A stretch of 64,000 nt of DNA. It comes from Streptomyces werraensis. GTDB taxonomy: Bacteria; Actinomycetota; Actinomycetes; Streptomycetales; Streptomycetaceae. Positions 43,882 through 53,658 of the stretch are shown here, piece after piece. Made by a program: the position numbers and the translations under genes. Under the pieces are notes generated by a model. That model was not told the origin of the DNA, made no database searches, and saw only the letters and a program-made list of their open reading frames with translations. Positions within the stretch are counted from its first letter, which is position 1. Every line of letters starts with the position of its first letter. The stretch is from the NCBI GenBank assembly GCA_014656175.1, contig BNBX01000009.1, positions 1 to 64,000 of the forward strand. Direction: 5' to 3'.

Positions 43882-44348
43882 CTGTCCACTCCCCAGCGCC
43901 AGACCAGTTCCCCGCCGACGGGCACGGCGGCCCAGCGCCTCGCGGCGGCGTCCAGCCGCGGTCCGGTCCTGGCCGGCGCCTCCGCGTCGAGCGGCGCCGG
44001 CCCCACTCCGCGGCCCTCGGTGGGCAGGCCGCTCCAGGCCCGGTAGGCCCAGGCCACGCGCAGCTCGGCGTCCATCACGGCGTCGCCGCCCCGGCGCAGC
44101 ACCTTCATCCCGGACCGGCGGTGCCGGCCGGGGGTGACGGGCTCGAACCCCTGGAAGGTGGCGCCGCGCGCCATCGCGCCCCAGAAGCCGTCGTCGATGC
44201 CGAGCGCGGTCTCCACCACCGCGTGCACCAGGTCGTGCGGCATCGACGGTCCGGCGGGCCGGGCGGGGAGCCGGACGTCCGGCCCCTTGTCACGCCGTAC
44301 CAGGATCTCGTGCTGGTTGTCCGGCAGCTTCCGGAAGGACATCTCCAT
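43878..44348 (-). CDS. Conserved streptomycete protein of unknown function
   Basis: 156 residues (MEMSFRKLPDNQHEILVRRD). The middle part includes PAGPSMPHDLVHAVVETALG and a C-terminal LVWRWGVDS. No membrane segments or catalytic motif that I recognise; the H-D-L-V-H pattern may be a metal site but is not diagnostic. The start could be the ATG at 44348 or the ATG two codons later. The MITE is inserted at its stop codon without truncating it. It is transcribed leftward downstream of paaR, 85 bases away, so it could be part of that transcript. Confidence 0.65.
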   Translation of the reverse strand: MEMSFRKLPDNQHEILVRRDKGPDVRLPARPAGPSMPHDLVHAVVETALGIDDGFWGAMARGATFQGFEPVTPGRHRRSGMKVLRRGGDAVMDAELRVAWAYRAWSGLPTEGRGVGPAPLDAEAPARTGPRLDAAARRWAAVPVGGELVWRWGVDS

Positions 44349-44433
44349 CGGCAGCGAGGGTAGGCCTCCGGCCGTCCGCCGCCCATCGGTTTTCCCCGCC
44401 GGAGCCGCCGTTGGGCCGCCCGACGGGCCCGCC

Positions 44434-45036
44434 TCACCCGCGCCCGTCGCCCGCCTTGCGCAGTCCCCCGAAGGCGAGCTGAGCCACCGCGTCGGCCACC
44501 TCGCGCTCGTTCATGCCGCGTCCGTCCGGCCGGTACCACTCCACGATGGAGTTGATCATGCCGAAGACCAGCCGGGTCACCAGCCGCACCTCTATGTCCT
44601 CGCGCACGTCCCCGTCGCCCGCCGCGGCCTTCAGCAGCTCGGCCACCCGGTGGTCGAACTCGCGCCGCCGCTCCAGCGCCCACCGCTCGGTGTCCGTGTT
44701 GCCCCGCACCCGCAGCAGCAGCGTCACGTACGGAAGCTCCGCGATCAGCACCTCGACCATGCGCCGTACGACGTACTCCAGACGCTCGGCGGGACGCCCC
44801 ACGCGCGCGTCCTCCTCCTCGAGGATCCCGAAGAGACCGTCGAGCGCCCGGCTCACCGCGCGGCGCAGCAGCTCCTCCTTGCCGGCCACGTGGTGGTAGA
44901 TCGACGACTTGGAGATGCCGGCGGCCTTGGAGAGGTGCTCCATGGACGTGCCGTCGTAGCCGCGTTCGTTGAACACCTGGACCGCCACGGACAGCAGGGT
45001 CTCCGGGGTGTAGGTGTCCCGCTTGGCGGTGGTCAT
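44434..45036 (-). CDS. paaR: TetR family regulator, PaaR-like
   Basis: 200 residues from ATG at 45036 (MTTAKRDTYTPETLLSVAVQ). The N-terminal helix-turn-helix is YDGTSMEHLSKAAGISKSSIYHHVAGKEELL (contiguous pattern, given in full domain range about 28-58), and the C-terminal ligand domain is helical with VLIAELPYVTLLLRVRGNTD. The ATG overlaps the stop of the hydroxyacyl-CoA dehydrogenase gene (ATGA). Its place in the paa region and the TetR-type palindromes at both paa promoters make it the likely phenylacetyl-CoA-responsive repressor. Confidence 0.88.
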   Translation of the reverse strand: MTTAKRDTYTPETLLSVAVQVFNERGYDGTSMEHLSKAAGISKSSIYHHVAGKEELLRRAVSRALDGLFGILEEEDARVGRPAERLEYVVRRMVEVLIAELPYVTLLLRVRGNTDTERWALERRREFDHRVAELLKAAAGDGDVREDIEVRLVTRLVFGMINSIVEWYRPDGRGMNEREVADAVAQLAFGGLRKAGDGRG

Positions 45037-46547
45037 GGGGTGTCCTCCCGCTGGTCGGTGGCGCACGCGTACCGGTGGAGCGCGAGGGACGGCGCGTATC
45101 TGCCGCACGGGTCCACCTCGTGCATCTCGTCCAGCAGGGCCCCTGCCCAGCCGCGGCCGAGACGGCGGCTCCACTCGAACGGTCCGAGGGGGTAGTTCAC
45201 ACCGAGCCGCATCGCGGTGTCGACGTCCTCCTCGGAGGCGACGCCCTGGGCGACCGCGTCGACGGCGAGGTCGATGATCCGGGCCACCGTCCGCGCCACG
45301 ATCATCCCGGGGACGTCCCCGATGACGCTCACCTTCTTGCCGAGCGCCTGGAACAGCCCGACGGCCTGCGCGACGGTCGCGGCGGAGGTGTGCGCGGCGT
45401 GGGACACGGCGATGCGCGTGGCCTTGCGGTAGTCCAGCGCCAGGTCGAAATGGACGACGTCACCGAACTCCGCGGAGAGCTGCCCGTCGGCCAGGACGAG
45501 TCGCCCGCCGCTCGGCAGGACCAGACGGCTGCCCTCGTCCTCCTCCGCCTCGCGCACCTCGATGCCCGCCTCGCGGATCAGGTCCAGCAGCTCCGCCGCG
45601 GGCCCCAGACCGCCCTCGGCGACGACGTACGCGGGCGGCTCGGCGGGCCCGGCGGTGTGCGGCTCGGGGCGCTCGGCGCCCTCACGGTGGTCGTACCAGC
45701 CGCGGCCCGTCTTACGGCCGAGGCGACCGGACTCGACCAGCCGGCGCTGCGCCAGGGACGGCCGGAAGCGCACGTCCTGGAAGAACGCCTGCCACACCGA
45801 GTGCGTCACCGACTCGTTGACGTCCTGCCCGATGAGGTCGGTCAGCTCGAAGGCGCCCATCCTGAAGCCGCCGGACTCGCGCAGCACCGCGTCGACGGTC
45901 GCCGGGTCGGCGCCCTGCATCTCGCACACCGCGAAGGCCTCGGCGTAGAAGGGGCGCGCGACGCGGTTGACGATGAAACCGGGGGTGTCGGCGCAGGCGA
46001 CCGGCGTCTTCCCCCAGGCGCGGGCGGTCTCGTACGCGCGCGTGGCGGCGTCGGCGTCGGTGGCGAAGCCGGAGACCACCTCGACGAGCGGCAGCAGCGG
46101 CGCCGGGTTGAAGAAGTGCAGGCCGACGAAGCGGCCGGGGACGCGCAGCGCGCCGCCGATCGCGGTGACCGACAGGGACGAGGTGTTGGTGGCGAGGAGG
46201 CAGTCGTCGGCGACGACGTCCTCCAGTGCCCCGAACAGCTCCTGCTTGACGTCGAGGCGCTCCACGACCGCCTCGACGACGAGGGAGCAGCCGGCGAGCC
46301 CGGCGAGGTCGTCGACGGGGGTCAGCCGGGCGCGCGCCGCGTCCCGTTCGTCCGCGGTGAGGCGCTCCTTCTCCACCAGCCGGTCGAGCCGGGAGGCGAT
46401 CGTGTCGGCGGCCTTGCGGGCCAGGCCCGGGGCGGCGTCGTAGAGCCGCACGGGATGGCCCGCGACCAGCGCGACCTGGGCGATTCCCTGCCCCATCGTG
46501 CCGGTGCCGACCACGGCCACGGGACTGCTGAGGTCGAGTGCTGTCAT
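45033..46547 (-). CDS. paaH: 3-hydroxyacyl-CoA dehydrogenase (PaaH/PaaC-type)
   Basis: 504 residues. NAD-binding motif VAVVGTGTMGQGIAQVALVAG at the N-terminus, catalytic region GLHFFNPAPLLPLVEVV with the His of the His-Glu pair, and two C-terminal dehydrogenase domains (GFIVNRVARPFYAEAF; VPGMIVARTVARIIDLAVDA). The duplicated C-terminal domain and length fit the 3-hydroxyadipyl-CoA dehydrogenase of the phenylacetate pathway. First gene of the paaH-paaR unit. Its promoter shares the intergenic palindrome with paaN. Confidence 0.92.
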   Translation of the reverse strand: MTALDLSSPVAVVGTGTMGQGIAQVALVAGHPVRLYDAAPGLARKAADTIASRLDRLVEKERLTADERDAARARLTPVDDLAGLAGCSLVVEAVVERLDVKQELFGALEDVVADDCLLATNTSSLSVTAIGGALRVPGRFVGLHFFNPAPLLPLVEVVSGFATDADAATRAYETARAWGKTPVACADTPGFIVNRVARPFYAEAFAVCEMQGADPATVDAVLRESGGFRMGAFELTDLIGQDVNESVTHSVWQAFFQDVRFRPSLAQRRLVESGRLGRKTGRGWYDHREGAERPEPHTAGPAEPPAYVVAEGGLGPAAELLDLIREAGIEVREAEEDEGSRLVLPSGGRLVLADGQLSAEFGDVVHFDLALDYRKATRIAVSHAAHTSAATVAQAVGLFQALGKKVSVIGDVPGMIVARTVARIIDLAVDAVAQGVASEEDVDTAMRLGVNYPLGPFEWSRRLGRGWAGALLDEMHEVDPCGRYAPSLALHRYACATDQREDTP

Positions 46548-46603
46548 GTGCGCGATCCTCCCGCACGGTGTTTTCCACAGATGCGGCGGACCCCCTTGTC
46601 CCG

Positions 46604-46617
46604 ACCGATCGTTCGGT
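46604..46617. promoter_or_regulatory. PaaR-type operator between paaH and paaN
   Basis: A perfect 14-base palindrome, ACCGATCGTTCGGT, in the 161-base space between the divergent paaH and paaN genes. Identical (on the other strand) to the palindrome before paaA. Confidence 0.8.
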
Positions 46618-46708
46618 TACTCTAACTCTGACCGCCCGTTCCTGACTACGTTTCCGCACAGGTCCAAGAGCTCGACGAAGAGTTCTCCAGACGAGGAGTT
46701 GGTCCCGC

Positions 46709-48400
46709 ATGGCCGCCGAACTCACCGCGCACGAGCTGATCGCCCGCCACCGTCCCACCCTGGACCAGGCCCTGGAAGCGATCCGCACGCGCGCGTACTG
46801 GTCCCCCCACCCCGAGCACCCCAAGGCGTACGGGGAGAACGGCAGCCTGGACATGGCCGCGGGCAAGGCCGCCTTCGACGCGCTGCTCGGCAGCCGCGTC
46901 GAGCTGGACCAGCCCGGGACGGACGGCTGGGTGGACGGCGAGACCTCCCCGTACGGCATCGAGCTGGGCGTCAGCTACCCGCACGCGGACCTGGACGTGC
47001 TGCTGCCGGCGATGAAGGCCGGGATGCGCGCCTGGCGTGACGCGGGCGCCGAGACCCGCGCGGTGGTCTGCCTGGAGATCCTCAAGCGGATCAGCGACCG
47101 GACCATGGAGTTCGCCCAGGCGGTCATGCACACCTCCGGCCAGGCGTTCATGATGGCCTTCCAGGCCGGCGGCCCGCACGCGCAGGACCGCGGCATGGAG
47201 GCCGTCGCCTACGCGTACGTGGAGCAGGTGCGCACGCCCGACACCGCGGAGTGGACCAAGCCGCAGGGCAAGCGCGACCCGCTGGCCCTCACCAAGCGGT
47301 TCGTCCCGGTGCCGCGCGGCATCGGCCTGGTCATCGGCTGCAACACCTTCCCGACGTGGAACGGCTACCCGGGCCTGTTCGCCTCCCTGGCCACGGGCAA
47401 CGCGGTCCTGGTCAAGCCGCACCCGCGCGCGGTGCTGCCGCTGGCGCTCACCGTCCAGGTCGCCCGCCAGGTGCTCACCGAGGCCGGCTTCGACCCGAAC
47501 CTGGTGGCGCTGGCCGCCGAGCGGCCCGGCGAGGGCATCGCCAAGACGCTCGCCACGCGCCCGGAGATCCGCATCATCGACTACACGGGCTCCACGGAGT
47601 TCGGCGACTGGCTGGAGAGCAACGCGCGCCAGGCGCAGGTGTACACGGAGAAGGCCGGCGTCAACACGGTGATCGTCGAGTCCACCGACGACTACAAGGG
47701 GATGCTGTCCAACCTGGCGTTCTCCCTGTCCCTGTACAGCGGCCAGATGTGCACCACCCCGCAGAACCTGCTGGTCCCCCGCGACGGCATCACCACCGAC
47801 CAGGGCCCCAAGTCCTTCGACGAGGTCGCCGCCGACCTGGCCAAGGCGGTCGACGGACTGCTCGGCGACGACGCCCGCGCGGGCGCCCTGCTGGGCGCGA
47901 TCGTCAACCCGGACGTGAAGGCGCGTCTGGAGGCCGCCGCCGGTCTCGGCGAGGTCGCGCTCGCCTCCCGTGAGATCGCCAACGCGGAGTTCCCGGACGC
48001 CGTGGTGCGCACGCCGGTGATCGTGAAGCTGGACGGCGCCAAGCCGGACGCCGAGGCCGCCTACATGAGCGAGTGCTTCGGCCCGGTCTCCTTCCTGGTC
48101 GCCGTGGACTCGGCCGCCGACGCGACGGAGCTGCTGCGGCGCACGATCCGCGAGAAGGGCGCGATGACCGTCGGCGCGTACACGACCTCCCCGGAGGTCG
48201 AGGAGGCCGTGACGGAGGTCTGCCTGGAGGAGGCCGCGCAGCTCTCGCTGAACCTCACCGGCGGGGTCTACGTGAACCAGACCGCCGCCTTCTCCGACTT
48301 CCACGGCTCCGGCGGCAACCCTGCGGCCAACGCGGCCCTGTGCGACGGCGCCTTCGTGGCCAACCGCTTCCGGGTGGTCGAGGTGCGCCGGGAGGCCTGA
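46709..48400 (+). CDS. paaN: Phenylacetate degradation protein PaaN (aldehyde dehydrogenase fold)
   Basis: 563 residues. NAD(P)-binding motifs GIGLVIGCNTFPTWNGYPGL and DYTGSTEFGDWLESNA, and the active-site cysteine in LYSGQMCTTPQNLLV. Longer than ordinary aldehyde dehydrogenases but without the hydratase domain of PaaZ, as in actinobacterial PaaN. Probably oxidises the ring-opened aldehyde in phenylacetyl-CoA degradation. ATG at 46709 with GAGGAG 11 bases upstream. Divergent from paaH. Confidence 0.94.
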   Translation: MAAELTAHELIARHRPTLDQALEAIRTRAYWSPHPEHPKAYGENGSLDMAAGKAAFDALLGSRVELDQPGTDGWVDGETSPYGIELGVSYPHADLDVLLPAMKAGMRAWRDAGAETRAVVCLEILKRISDRTMEFAQAVMHTSGQAFMMAFQAGGPHAQDRGMEAVAYAYVEQVRTPDTAEWTKPQGKRDPLALTKRFVPVPRGIGLVIGCNTFPTWNGYPGLFASLATGNAVLVKPHPRAVLPLALTVQVARQVLTEAGFDPNLVALAAERPGEGIAKTLATRPEIRIIDYTGSTEFGDWLESNARQAQVYTEKAGVNTVIVESTDDYKGMLSNLAFSLSLYSGQMCTTPQNLLVPRDGITTDQGPKSFDEVAADLAKAVDGLLGDDARAGALLGAIVNPDVKARLEAAAGLGEVALASREIANAEFPDAVVRTPVIVKLDGAKPDAEAAYMSECFGPVSFLVAVDSAADATELLRRTIREKGAMTVGAYTTSPEVEEAVTEVCLEEAAQLSLNLTGGVYVNQTAAFSDFHGSGGNPAANAALCDGAFVANRFRVVEVRREA

Positions 48401-48405
48401 GCGCC

Positions 48406-49209
48406 TCAGGCGGGTGCGCCCCCGGTGGCGCTCCAGTGGTACAGCGTCATGGCCACACTGGTCGCGAGGTTGTAGCTGGAGACCTGGGGGCGCATCGGCA
48501 GCGCCACCAGATGGTCGGCCCGCGCCCGCAGCTCGGCCGTGAGTCCGGTGCGCTCGGAGCCGAAGGCGAGCAGCGCCTCGTCCGGGAGCTTGAGGGAGCG
48601 GATGTCCTCGCCCTCCGGGTCCAGCGCGAAAAGCGGCCCGGACGGCAGCTCGTCCACGGTCAGGCGTTCCACGGCGGTGGCGAAGTGCAGCCCCGCCCCG
48701 CCGCGCACCACAGTGGGATGCCAGGGGTCCAGCGTCCCGGTGGTGACGACGCCGGTCGCCCCGAAGCCGGCGGCCAGCCGGACGACCGCCCCCGCGTTTC
48801 CCAGGTTGCGCGGCTGGTCCAGGACCACCACCGGCGCGGTGCGCGGCGCGTACGCCAGCTTCGCCAGGTTGTCCGCGCGGTCGGGCCGTACGGCGAGCGC
48901 CGCGACGGCCGTGGGGTGCGGCCGCGGCACCAGCGAGGCGTAGGTCGCGTGCGGCACCTCCGTGAGCAGCGCCCCCAGGATGTCCCGGACGTCCGAGGCC
49001 AACTCGTCGGCGAGCGCCAGGGCGGCGGCCCGGTCGGCGGTCACCGCGACGAGCACCTCGGCGCCGAAGCGCACGGCGTGCTTGAGCGCGTGGAAGCCGT
49101 CGAGCAGCACCGCGTCCGGTGCGGCCCGACGCCATACGGCCACCGGGTCCACCCGCTCCACCGGGTTCTCCGGGGTCGCGGCGGACGGGTCGTGGGCGGG
49201 GTCGGTCAT
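48406..49209 (-). CDS. TrmH/SpoU family RNA 2'-O-methyltransferase
   Basis: 267 residues. An N-terminal substrate-binding domain precedes the SPOUT domain with motif 1 PRNLGNAGAVVRLAAGFG, motif 2 LLAFGSERTGLT and motif 3 LPMRPQVSSYNLATSVAMTL. These residues bind SAM in the deep trefoil knot. The target nucleotide (tRNA or rRNA) cannot be read from sequence. ATG at 49209. Lies on the opposite strand inside the paa region and is unlikely to have a role in phenylacetate use. Confidence 0.93.
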   Translation of the reverse strand: MTDPAHDPSAATPENPVERVDPVAVWRRAAPDAVLLDGFHALKHAVRFGAEVLVAVTADRAAALALADELASDVRDILGALLTEVPHATYASLVPRPHPTAVAALAVRPDRADNLAKLAYAPRTAPVVVLDQPRNLGNAGAVVRLAAGFGATGVVTTGTLDPWHPTVVRGGAGLHFATAVERLTVDELPSGPLFALDPEGEDIRSLKLPDEALLAFGSERTGLTAELRARADHLVALPMRPQVSSYNLATSVAMTLYHWSATGGAPA

Positions 49210-49219
49210 GCCGAGCAGC

Positions 49220-50476
49220 CTACGTGCGCGGGCCGGACACCCCGTCGGTCACCGGAGCGTCCTCCGCCGGACCGACGGCGGGCGGACCACCGGGCGCACC
49301 GTCCGGGCGTCGCTGCGGCGGGACGACGGCCGCGTTCGCGCGCGGCCGCAGCCGCTCCCGCACGCGTGCCGCCAGGCGGCCGGTCCGGCGCAGGAAGGAC
49401 GTGGGGAGGAAGACGGCGTCGGCCGCGATCATCGCCAGGGAGAAGAAGGGCAGTCCGAGCACCACGGCGATCACCGCGTGCTCCAGGATCATGAAGCTCA
49501 GCAGAGCGTTCTTCACCCGCCGGTTGAACAGCGTGAACGGAAAGGCGACCTGCACCACCACGGTCACATAGGTCACCAGCATCACCAGGGTGCCGCTCGC
49601 GGTGAACAGCTCCGCCAGCGACGGCCAGGGGGAGAAGTACTCCAGGTGCAGCGGGTAGTGGACCGCCGTGCCGTCCTGCCAGCGGGAGCCCTGGACCTTG
49701 TACCAGCCCGCCGTGGCGTAGATCAGGCAGGCCTCCGCCATGATCACCAGCAGCGCGCCGTTGTGCACGACGTTCGCGACCACGTCCAGCAGGATGCGCG
49801 GCTGGTCCGTCCTCGCCAGGCGCCCGACCAGCCACCACACGGCCTGCCCGAGCCACACCGCCCACAGCAGCGCGGGTATGAACCATTCGCCGTCCGTCCG
49901 GTCCGCCAGCGACCCCAGGAGCAGCACGGCGCCGAGGACCGTCCACAGCGCGGGGCCCGCCCTGTCGGGCGTCCGCTCCCCGCGCGCGCGTGCCTCCCCG
50001 GCCCGGCGCGCCCGCCGCGCGTCCAGGGACCAGACCTGGCCGCAGCGGGTGAAGACCAGGTAGACGGACATGATGTGCAGGACGTTGTCGCCGCCGTCGC
50101 CCATGAACACGCTGCGGTTCTGCAGGGTGAGGACGCCGACCATGAACAGCGCCGCCATGCTGCGGGTGCGCCAGCCGAGCAGCAGCAGCAGGCTGAACAG
50201 CACGGCCAGCGCGTAGACCGCCTCGAACCAGACCTGGCTGTCCGACCAGAGCAGCACGGTGAAGGCGTCGTTCGACCCGACCAGCTGGGCGGCCAGGTCC
50301 CAGGACCAAGGGCTGTCGGGGCCGTAGAGCTCCTGCCGGTGGGGGTACTCCCGCAGCAGGAACAGCAGCCAGGTGAGGCTGAAGCCGATGCGCAGCACGG
50401 CGGTCTGGTACGGGCCGAGGGCGGAGTCGGTGACCCGGGCGATGGCCCGGGAGACCGCCAGCGACAGACGGGTCAT
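49220..50476 (-). CDS. HTTM domain membrane protein (SdpB-like)
   Basis: 418 residues from ATG at 50476, which overlaps the stop of the preceding gene. Multiple membrane segments (VLRIGFSLTWLLFLLR; FEAVYALAVLFSLLLLLGW; LLVIMAEACLIYATAGWYKV) in the pattern of the HTTM/vitamin K-dependent gamma-carboxylase-like family; YPLHLEYFSPWPSLAE is a recognisable loop. A basic, proline-rich C-terminal tail follows. SdpB of Bacillus subtilis, needed for maturation of the SdpC toxin, belongs to the same fold. Coupled to the DUF5819 gene. Confidence 0.85.
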   Translation of the reverse strand: MTRLSLAVSRAIARVTDSALGPYQTAVLRIGFSLTWLLFLLREYPHRQELYGPDSPWSWDLAAQLVGSNDAFTVLLWSDSQVWFEAVYALAVLFSLLLLLGWRTRSMAALFMVGVLTLQNRSVFMGDGGDNVLHIMSVYLVFTRCGQVWSLDARRARRAGEARARGERTPDRAGPALWTVLGAVLLLGSLADRTDGEWFIPALLWAVWLGQAVWWLVGRLARTDQPRILLDVVANVVHNGALLVIMAEACLIYATAGWYKVQGSRWQDGTAVHYPLHLEYFSPWPSLAELFTASGTLVMLVTYVTVVVQVAFPFTLFNRRVKNALLSFMILEHAVIAVVLGLPFFSLAMIAADAVFLPTSFLRRTGRLAARVRERLRPRANAAVVPPQRRPDGAPGGPPAVGPAEDAPVTDGVSGPRT

Positions 50477-51309
50477 CCGATGCCTCCCCGCATCTCGTCC
50501 TCCGGCAGCAGCCACCAGGGCAGCACCCGGTACACGGCCTTGTCCGACGCCTTCTCCCCGCTCCACGACGGCGGCGGCACCTGGGTGGTGCGCGAGCGCA
50601 CCTGGACGCGCGCGACCTCGCCGTCCCGCCCCGCCGCGTCCGCACGGTCCAGGCGCATGGCCATGATCCGCCGCAGGTACGACTCGGACAGGGCCCCGCG
50701 CAGGCCCACCGGGCGGTTGTCGTCGTCGTGGGTGGAGACGTAGAAGTCCCAGGCGCGGCGCAGCTCGTTCTGCTGGGTGTGACTGGGCGCCGGGTTGCCG
50801 TCGATGTCCCGTCCGTCCTGCGCCGACAGGTCGTACCAGCCGGTGGTGCGGCTTCCGCCGTCCGGCGTGCGGATCTCCGCTCTGACCTGCACGGACACGT
50901 TCTGCTGGAGCGGGTTCGGGGCGAACAGCTTCCAGTTCTGCTCGAACTCCGGGTAGATCCAGTCGGCGATCGTCCCGCTGTGCTTCTTGCTCACCGTGTT
51001 CGGCGGCGCCACGTGCAGGAACGTCATGCCGAGGTGTACGCAGACCGCGATGGCGACGACCGCGAGGGCCAGGGCGGCGCCGATCTGGTGGCGCAGGGAG
51101 AGAGCGGCGACGCCGGTGCGGGGTCCGTCGGAGGCGTCTCGCGGCGGCTGCTCCACGGCGGCCGTCTCCGTGCCGTCCGGTGACGGCGGCTTCGAGGCGG
51201 AAGGTCCGTCCGCCGGTGCCGCGGGGCCCCGCAGCGGGGCGCGCGGCGCCGGCACGCCCGGCTCCGCGGGCCCGTGCCGGGCGTCCGAGCCCTTGTCCTG
51301 CGCGTCCAT
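50473..51309 (-). CDS. DUF5819 family membrane protein (possible SdpA-like partner)
   Basis: 278 residues from ATG at 51309. About 60 disordered Pro/Ala-rich residues, one membrane segment (QIGAALALAVVAIAVCVHLG) and an extracytoplasmic domain with the marker PEFEQNWKLFAPNPLQQN, then WYDLSAQDGRDIDG and LRRAWDFYVSTHDDD. Single-pass anchor with external domain. The N-W-x-L-F-A-P-N-P motif resembles the W-x-F-F-T-x-x-P region of SdpA, so the pair may act like SdpA/SdpB; this is inference. First gene of the pair, ATGA overlap with the HTTM gene. Confidence 0.82.
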   Translation of the reverse strand: MDAQDKGSDARHGPAEPGVPAPRAPLRGPAAPADGPSASKPPSPDGTETAAVEQPPRDASDGPRTGVAALSLRHQIGAALALAVVAIAVCVHLGMTFLHVAPPNTVSKKHSGTIADWIYPEFEQNWKLFAPNPLQQNVSVQVRAEIRTPDGGSRTTGWYDLSAQDGRDIDGNPAPSHTQQNELRRAWDFYVSTHDDDNRPVGLRGALSESYLRRIMAMRLDRADAAGRDGEVARVQVRSRTTQVPPPSWSGEKASDKAVYRVLPWWLLPEDEMRGGIG

Positions 51310-51513
51310 TCCGCCCCGATCCCCGAGTCCCCGGTCCCTTGCCGCCTCTTGCCCGGCCCTGAGGCCCTCGCCGCGCGGGGCCACGACCGCTCCGCCGCGT
51401 CGCACGGAACGGTACTCAGCCCCCGCCGCCCGGGCACAGCCCCGTCGGCGCTCCGTCCCGTGGCGGTCACCACGTCCGGCCGCCCACGGGCGCCGGCGGT
51501 CGGCACCGGCAGG

Positions 51514-51522
51514 TTATCCACA
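51514..51522. promoter_or_regulatory. DnaA box
   Basis: TTATCCACA is the classical DnaA box and also fits the Streptomyces consensus. It is 46 bases left of the PaaR-type palindrome in the paaA promoter region. Confidence 0.55.
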
Positions 51523-51567
51523 GCGGTTGACACCTCGCGGCCCCCGTCTCACCATGGAACCGCACGA

Positions 51568-51581
51568 ACCGAACGATCGGT
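51568..51581. promoter_or_regulatory. PaaR-type operator before paaA
   Basis: A perfect palindrome, ACCGAACGATCGGT, 42 bases upstream of the paaA start; the same sequence occurs between paaH and paaN. Confidence 0.8.
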
Positions 51582-51623
51582 CGGGAGCGTGCTCCGGTAA
51601 GCATCCAGGTCGAGGGGGACCCC

Positions 51624-52636
<1,013 letters not shown>

Positions 52637-52640
<4 letters not shown>

Positions 52641-52924
52641 CCCACACCGACTGGCCGCTGTGGGAGGTCTTCGTGCGCTCGCGCCGCGGCCTGTCCCACA
52701 CCCACGCCGGCAGCCTGCACGCCCCGGACGCGGAGCTCGCCCTGCGCAACGCGCGCGATCTGTACACCCGGCGCGGCGAGGGCGTCTCCATCTGGGTCGT
52801 GCCGTCCTCCGCCGTCACGGCCTCCTCGCCCGACGAGAAGGACCCCTTCTTCGAGCCGGCCGCCGACAAGGCCTACCGCCACCCGACCTTCTACGAGATC
52901 CCCGAGGGGGTGCAGCACCTGTGA
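52637..52924 (+). CDS. paaB: Phenylacetyl-CoA epoxidase subunit PaaB
   Basis: 95 residues. Short subunit that bridges PaaA/PaaC; begins MTHTDWPLWEVFVRSRRGLS and contains HAGSLHAPDAELALRNARDL and GVSIWVVPSSAV, the conserved features. ATG overlaps the paaA stop (ATGA). No catalytic residues are expected. Confidence 0.96.
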
Positions 52925-53658
52925 CCACGACACCCGCCGCGGACACGGTCCCCACGGCCGCCGCGCTCGCCCTCGGCGACGACGCCCTGGTGCTCTCCCA
53001 CCGCCTCGGCGAGTGGGCCGGGCACGCCCCCGTGCTGGAGGAGGAGGTCGCCCTCGCCAACATCGCGCTCGACCTGCTCGGCCAGGCGCGGGTGCTGCTG
53101 TCGATGGCCGGCGACGAGGACGAGCTGGCCTTCCTGCGCGAGGAGCGCGCCTTCCGCAACCTCCAGCTGGTGGAGCAGCCGAATGGCGACTTCGCCCACA
53201 CCATCGCCCGCCAGCTGTACTTCTCGGTCTACCAGCACCTCCTGCACGACCGGCTGGCCTCCGGCGACGGCCCCTTCGCCCCGCTGGCCGGCAAGGCCGT
53301 CAAGGAGGCCGCCTACCACCGCGATCACGCCGAGCAGTGGACCCTGCGCCTCGGTGACGGCACGGACGAGAGCCACGCGCGCATGCAGCGGGCCGTGGAC
53401 GCGCTGTGGCGCTTCACCGGCGAGATGTTCCAGCCCGTCGAGGGGATCGACGGCATCGACTGGCCCGGCCTGGAGAGCGCCTGGCGGGAAGCGGTCGAGG
53501 ACGTGCTGGGCCGCGCCACGCTCACCGTGCCCGAGGGCCCCCGCTCGGGAGCCTGGAGGGCCGGCGCGGGCCGCCAGGGCCTGCACACGGAACCGTTCGG
53601 CCGGATGCTCGCCGAGATGCAGCATCTGCACCGCAGCCACCCGGGGGCGACATGGTGA
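52921..53658 (+). CDS. paaC: Phenylacetyl-CoA epoxidase subunit PaaC (structural)
   Basis: 245 residues. Ferritin-like fold homologous to PaaA but with degenerate metal site; forms the PaaAC core. Features: LSHRLGEWAGHAPVLEEEVA, QLYFSVYQHLLHDRLAS and AAYHRDHAEQWTLRLGDGTD. GTG start overlapping the paaB stop. Confidence 0.96.
   Translation: MTTTPAADTVPTAAALALGDDALVLSHRLGEWAGHAPVLEEEVALANIALDLLGQARVLLSMAGDEDELAFLREERAFRNLQLVEQPNGDFAHTIARQLYFSVYQHLLHDRLASGDGPFAPLAGKAVKEAAYHRDHAEQWTLRLGDGTDESHARMQRAVDALWRFTGEMFQPVEGIDGIDWPGLESAWREAVEDVLGRATLTVPEGPRSGAWRAGAGRQGLHTEPFGRMLAEMQHLHRSHPGATW

Larger units (their letters stand above)
51310..51623. other. Intergenic region with a DnaA box and PaaR-type operator
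   Basis: 314 bases between divergent DUF5819 and paaA genes. It contains TTATCCACA at 51514-51522 (a perfect DnaA box) and the palindrome ACCGAACGATCGGT at 51568-51581, 42 bases before the paaA start. No gene is supported. Confidence 0.75.

Noticed and set aside
46575..46583. TTTTCCACA as a DnaA box in the paaH/paaN region
   Set aside because: The third base is T, outside the accepted consensus, so it was not counted.
46646..49135. An 829-residue open frame antisense to paaN
   Set aside because: It spans paaN and the TrmH gene and mirrors their codon pattern; no ribosome-binding site or domain.
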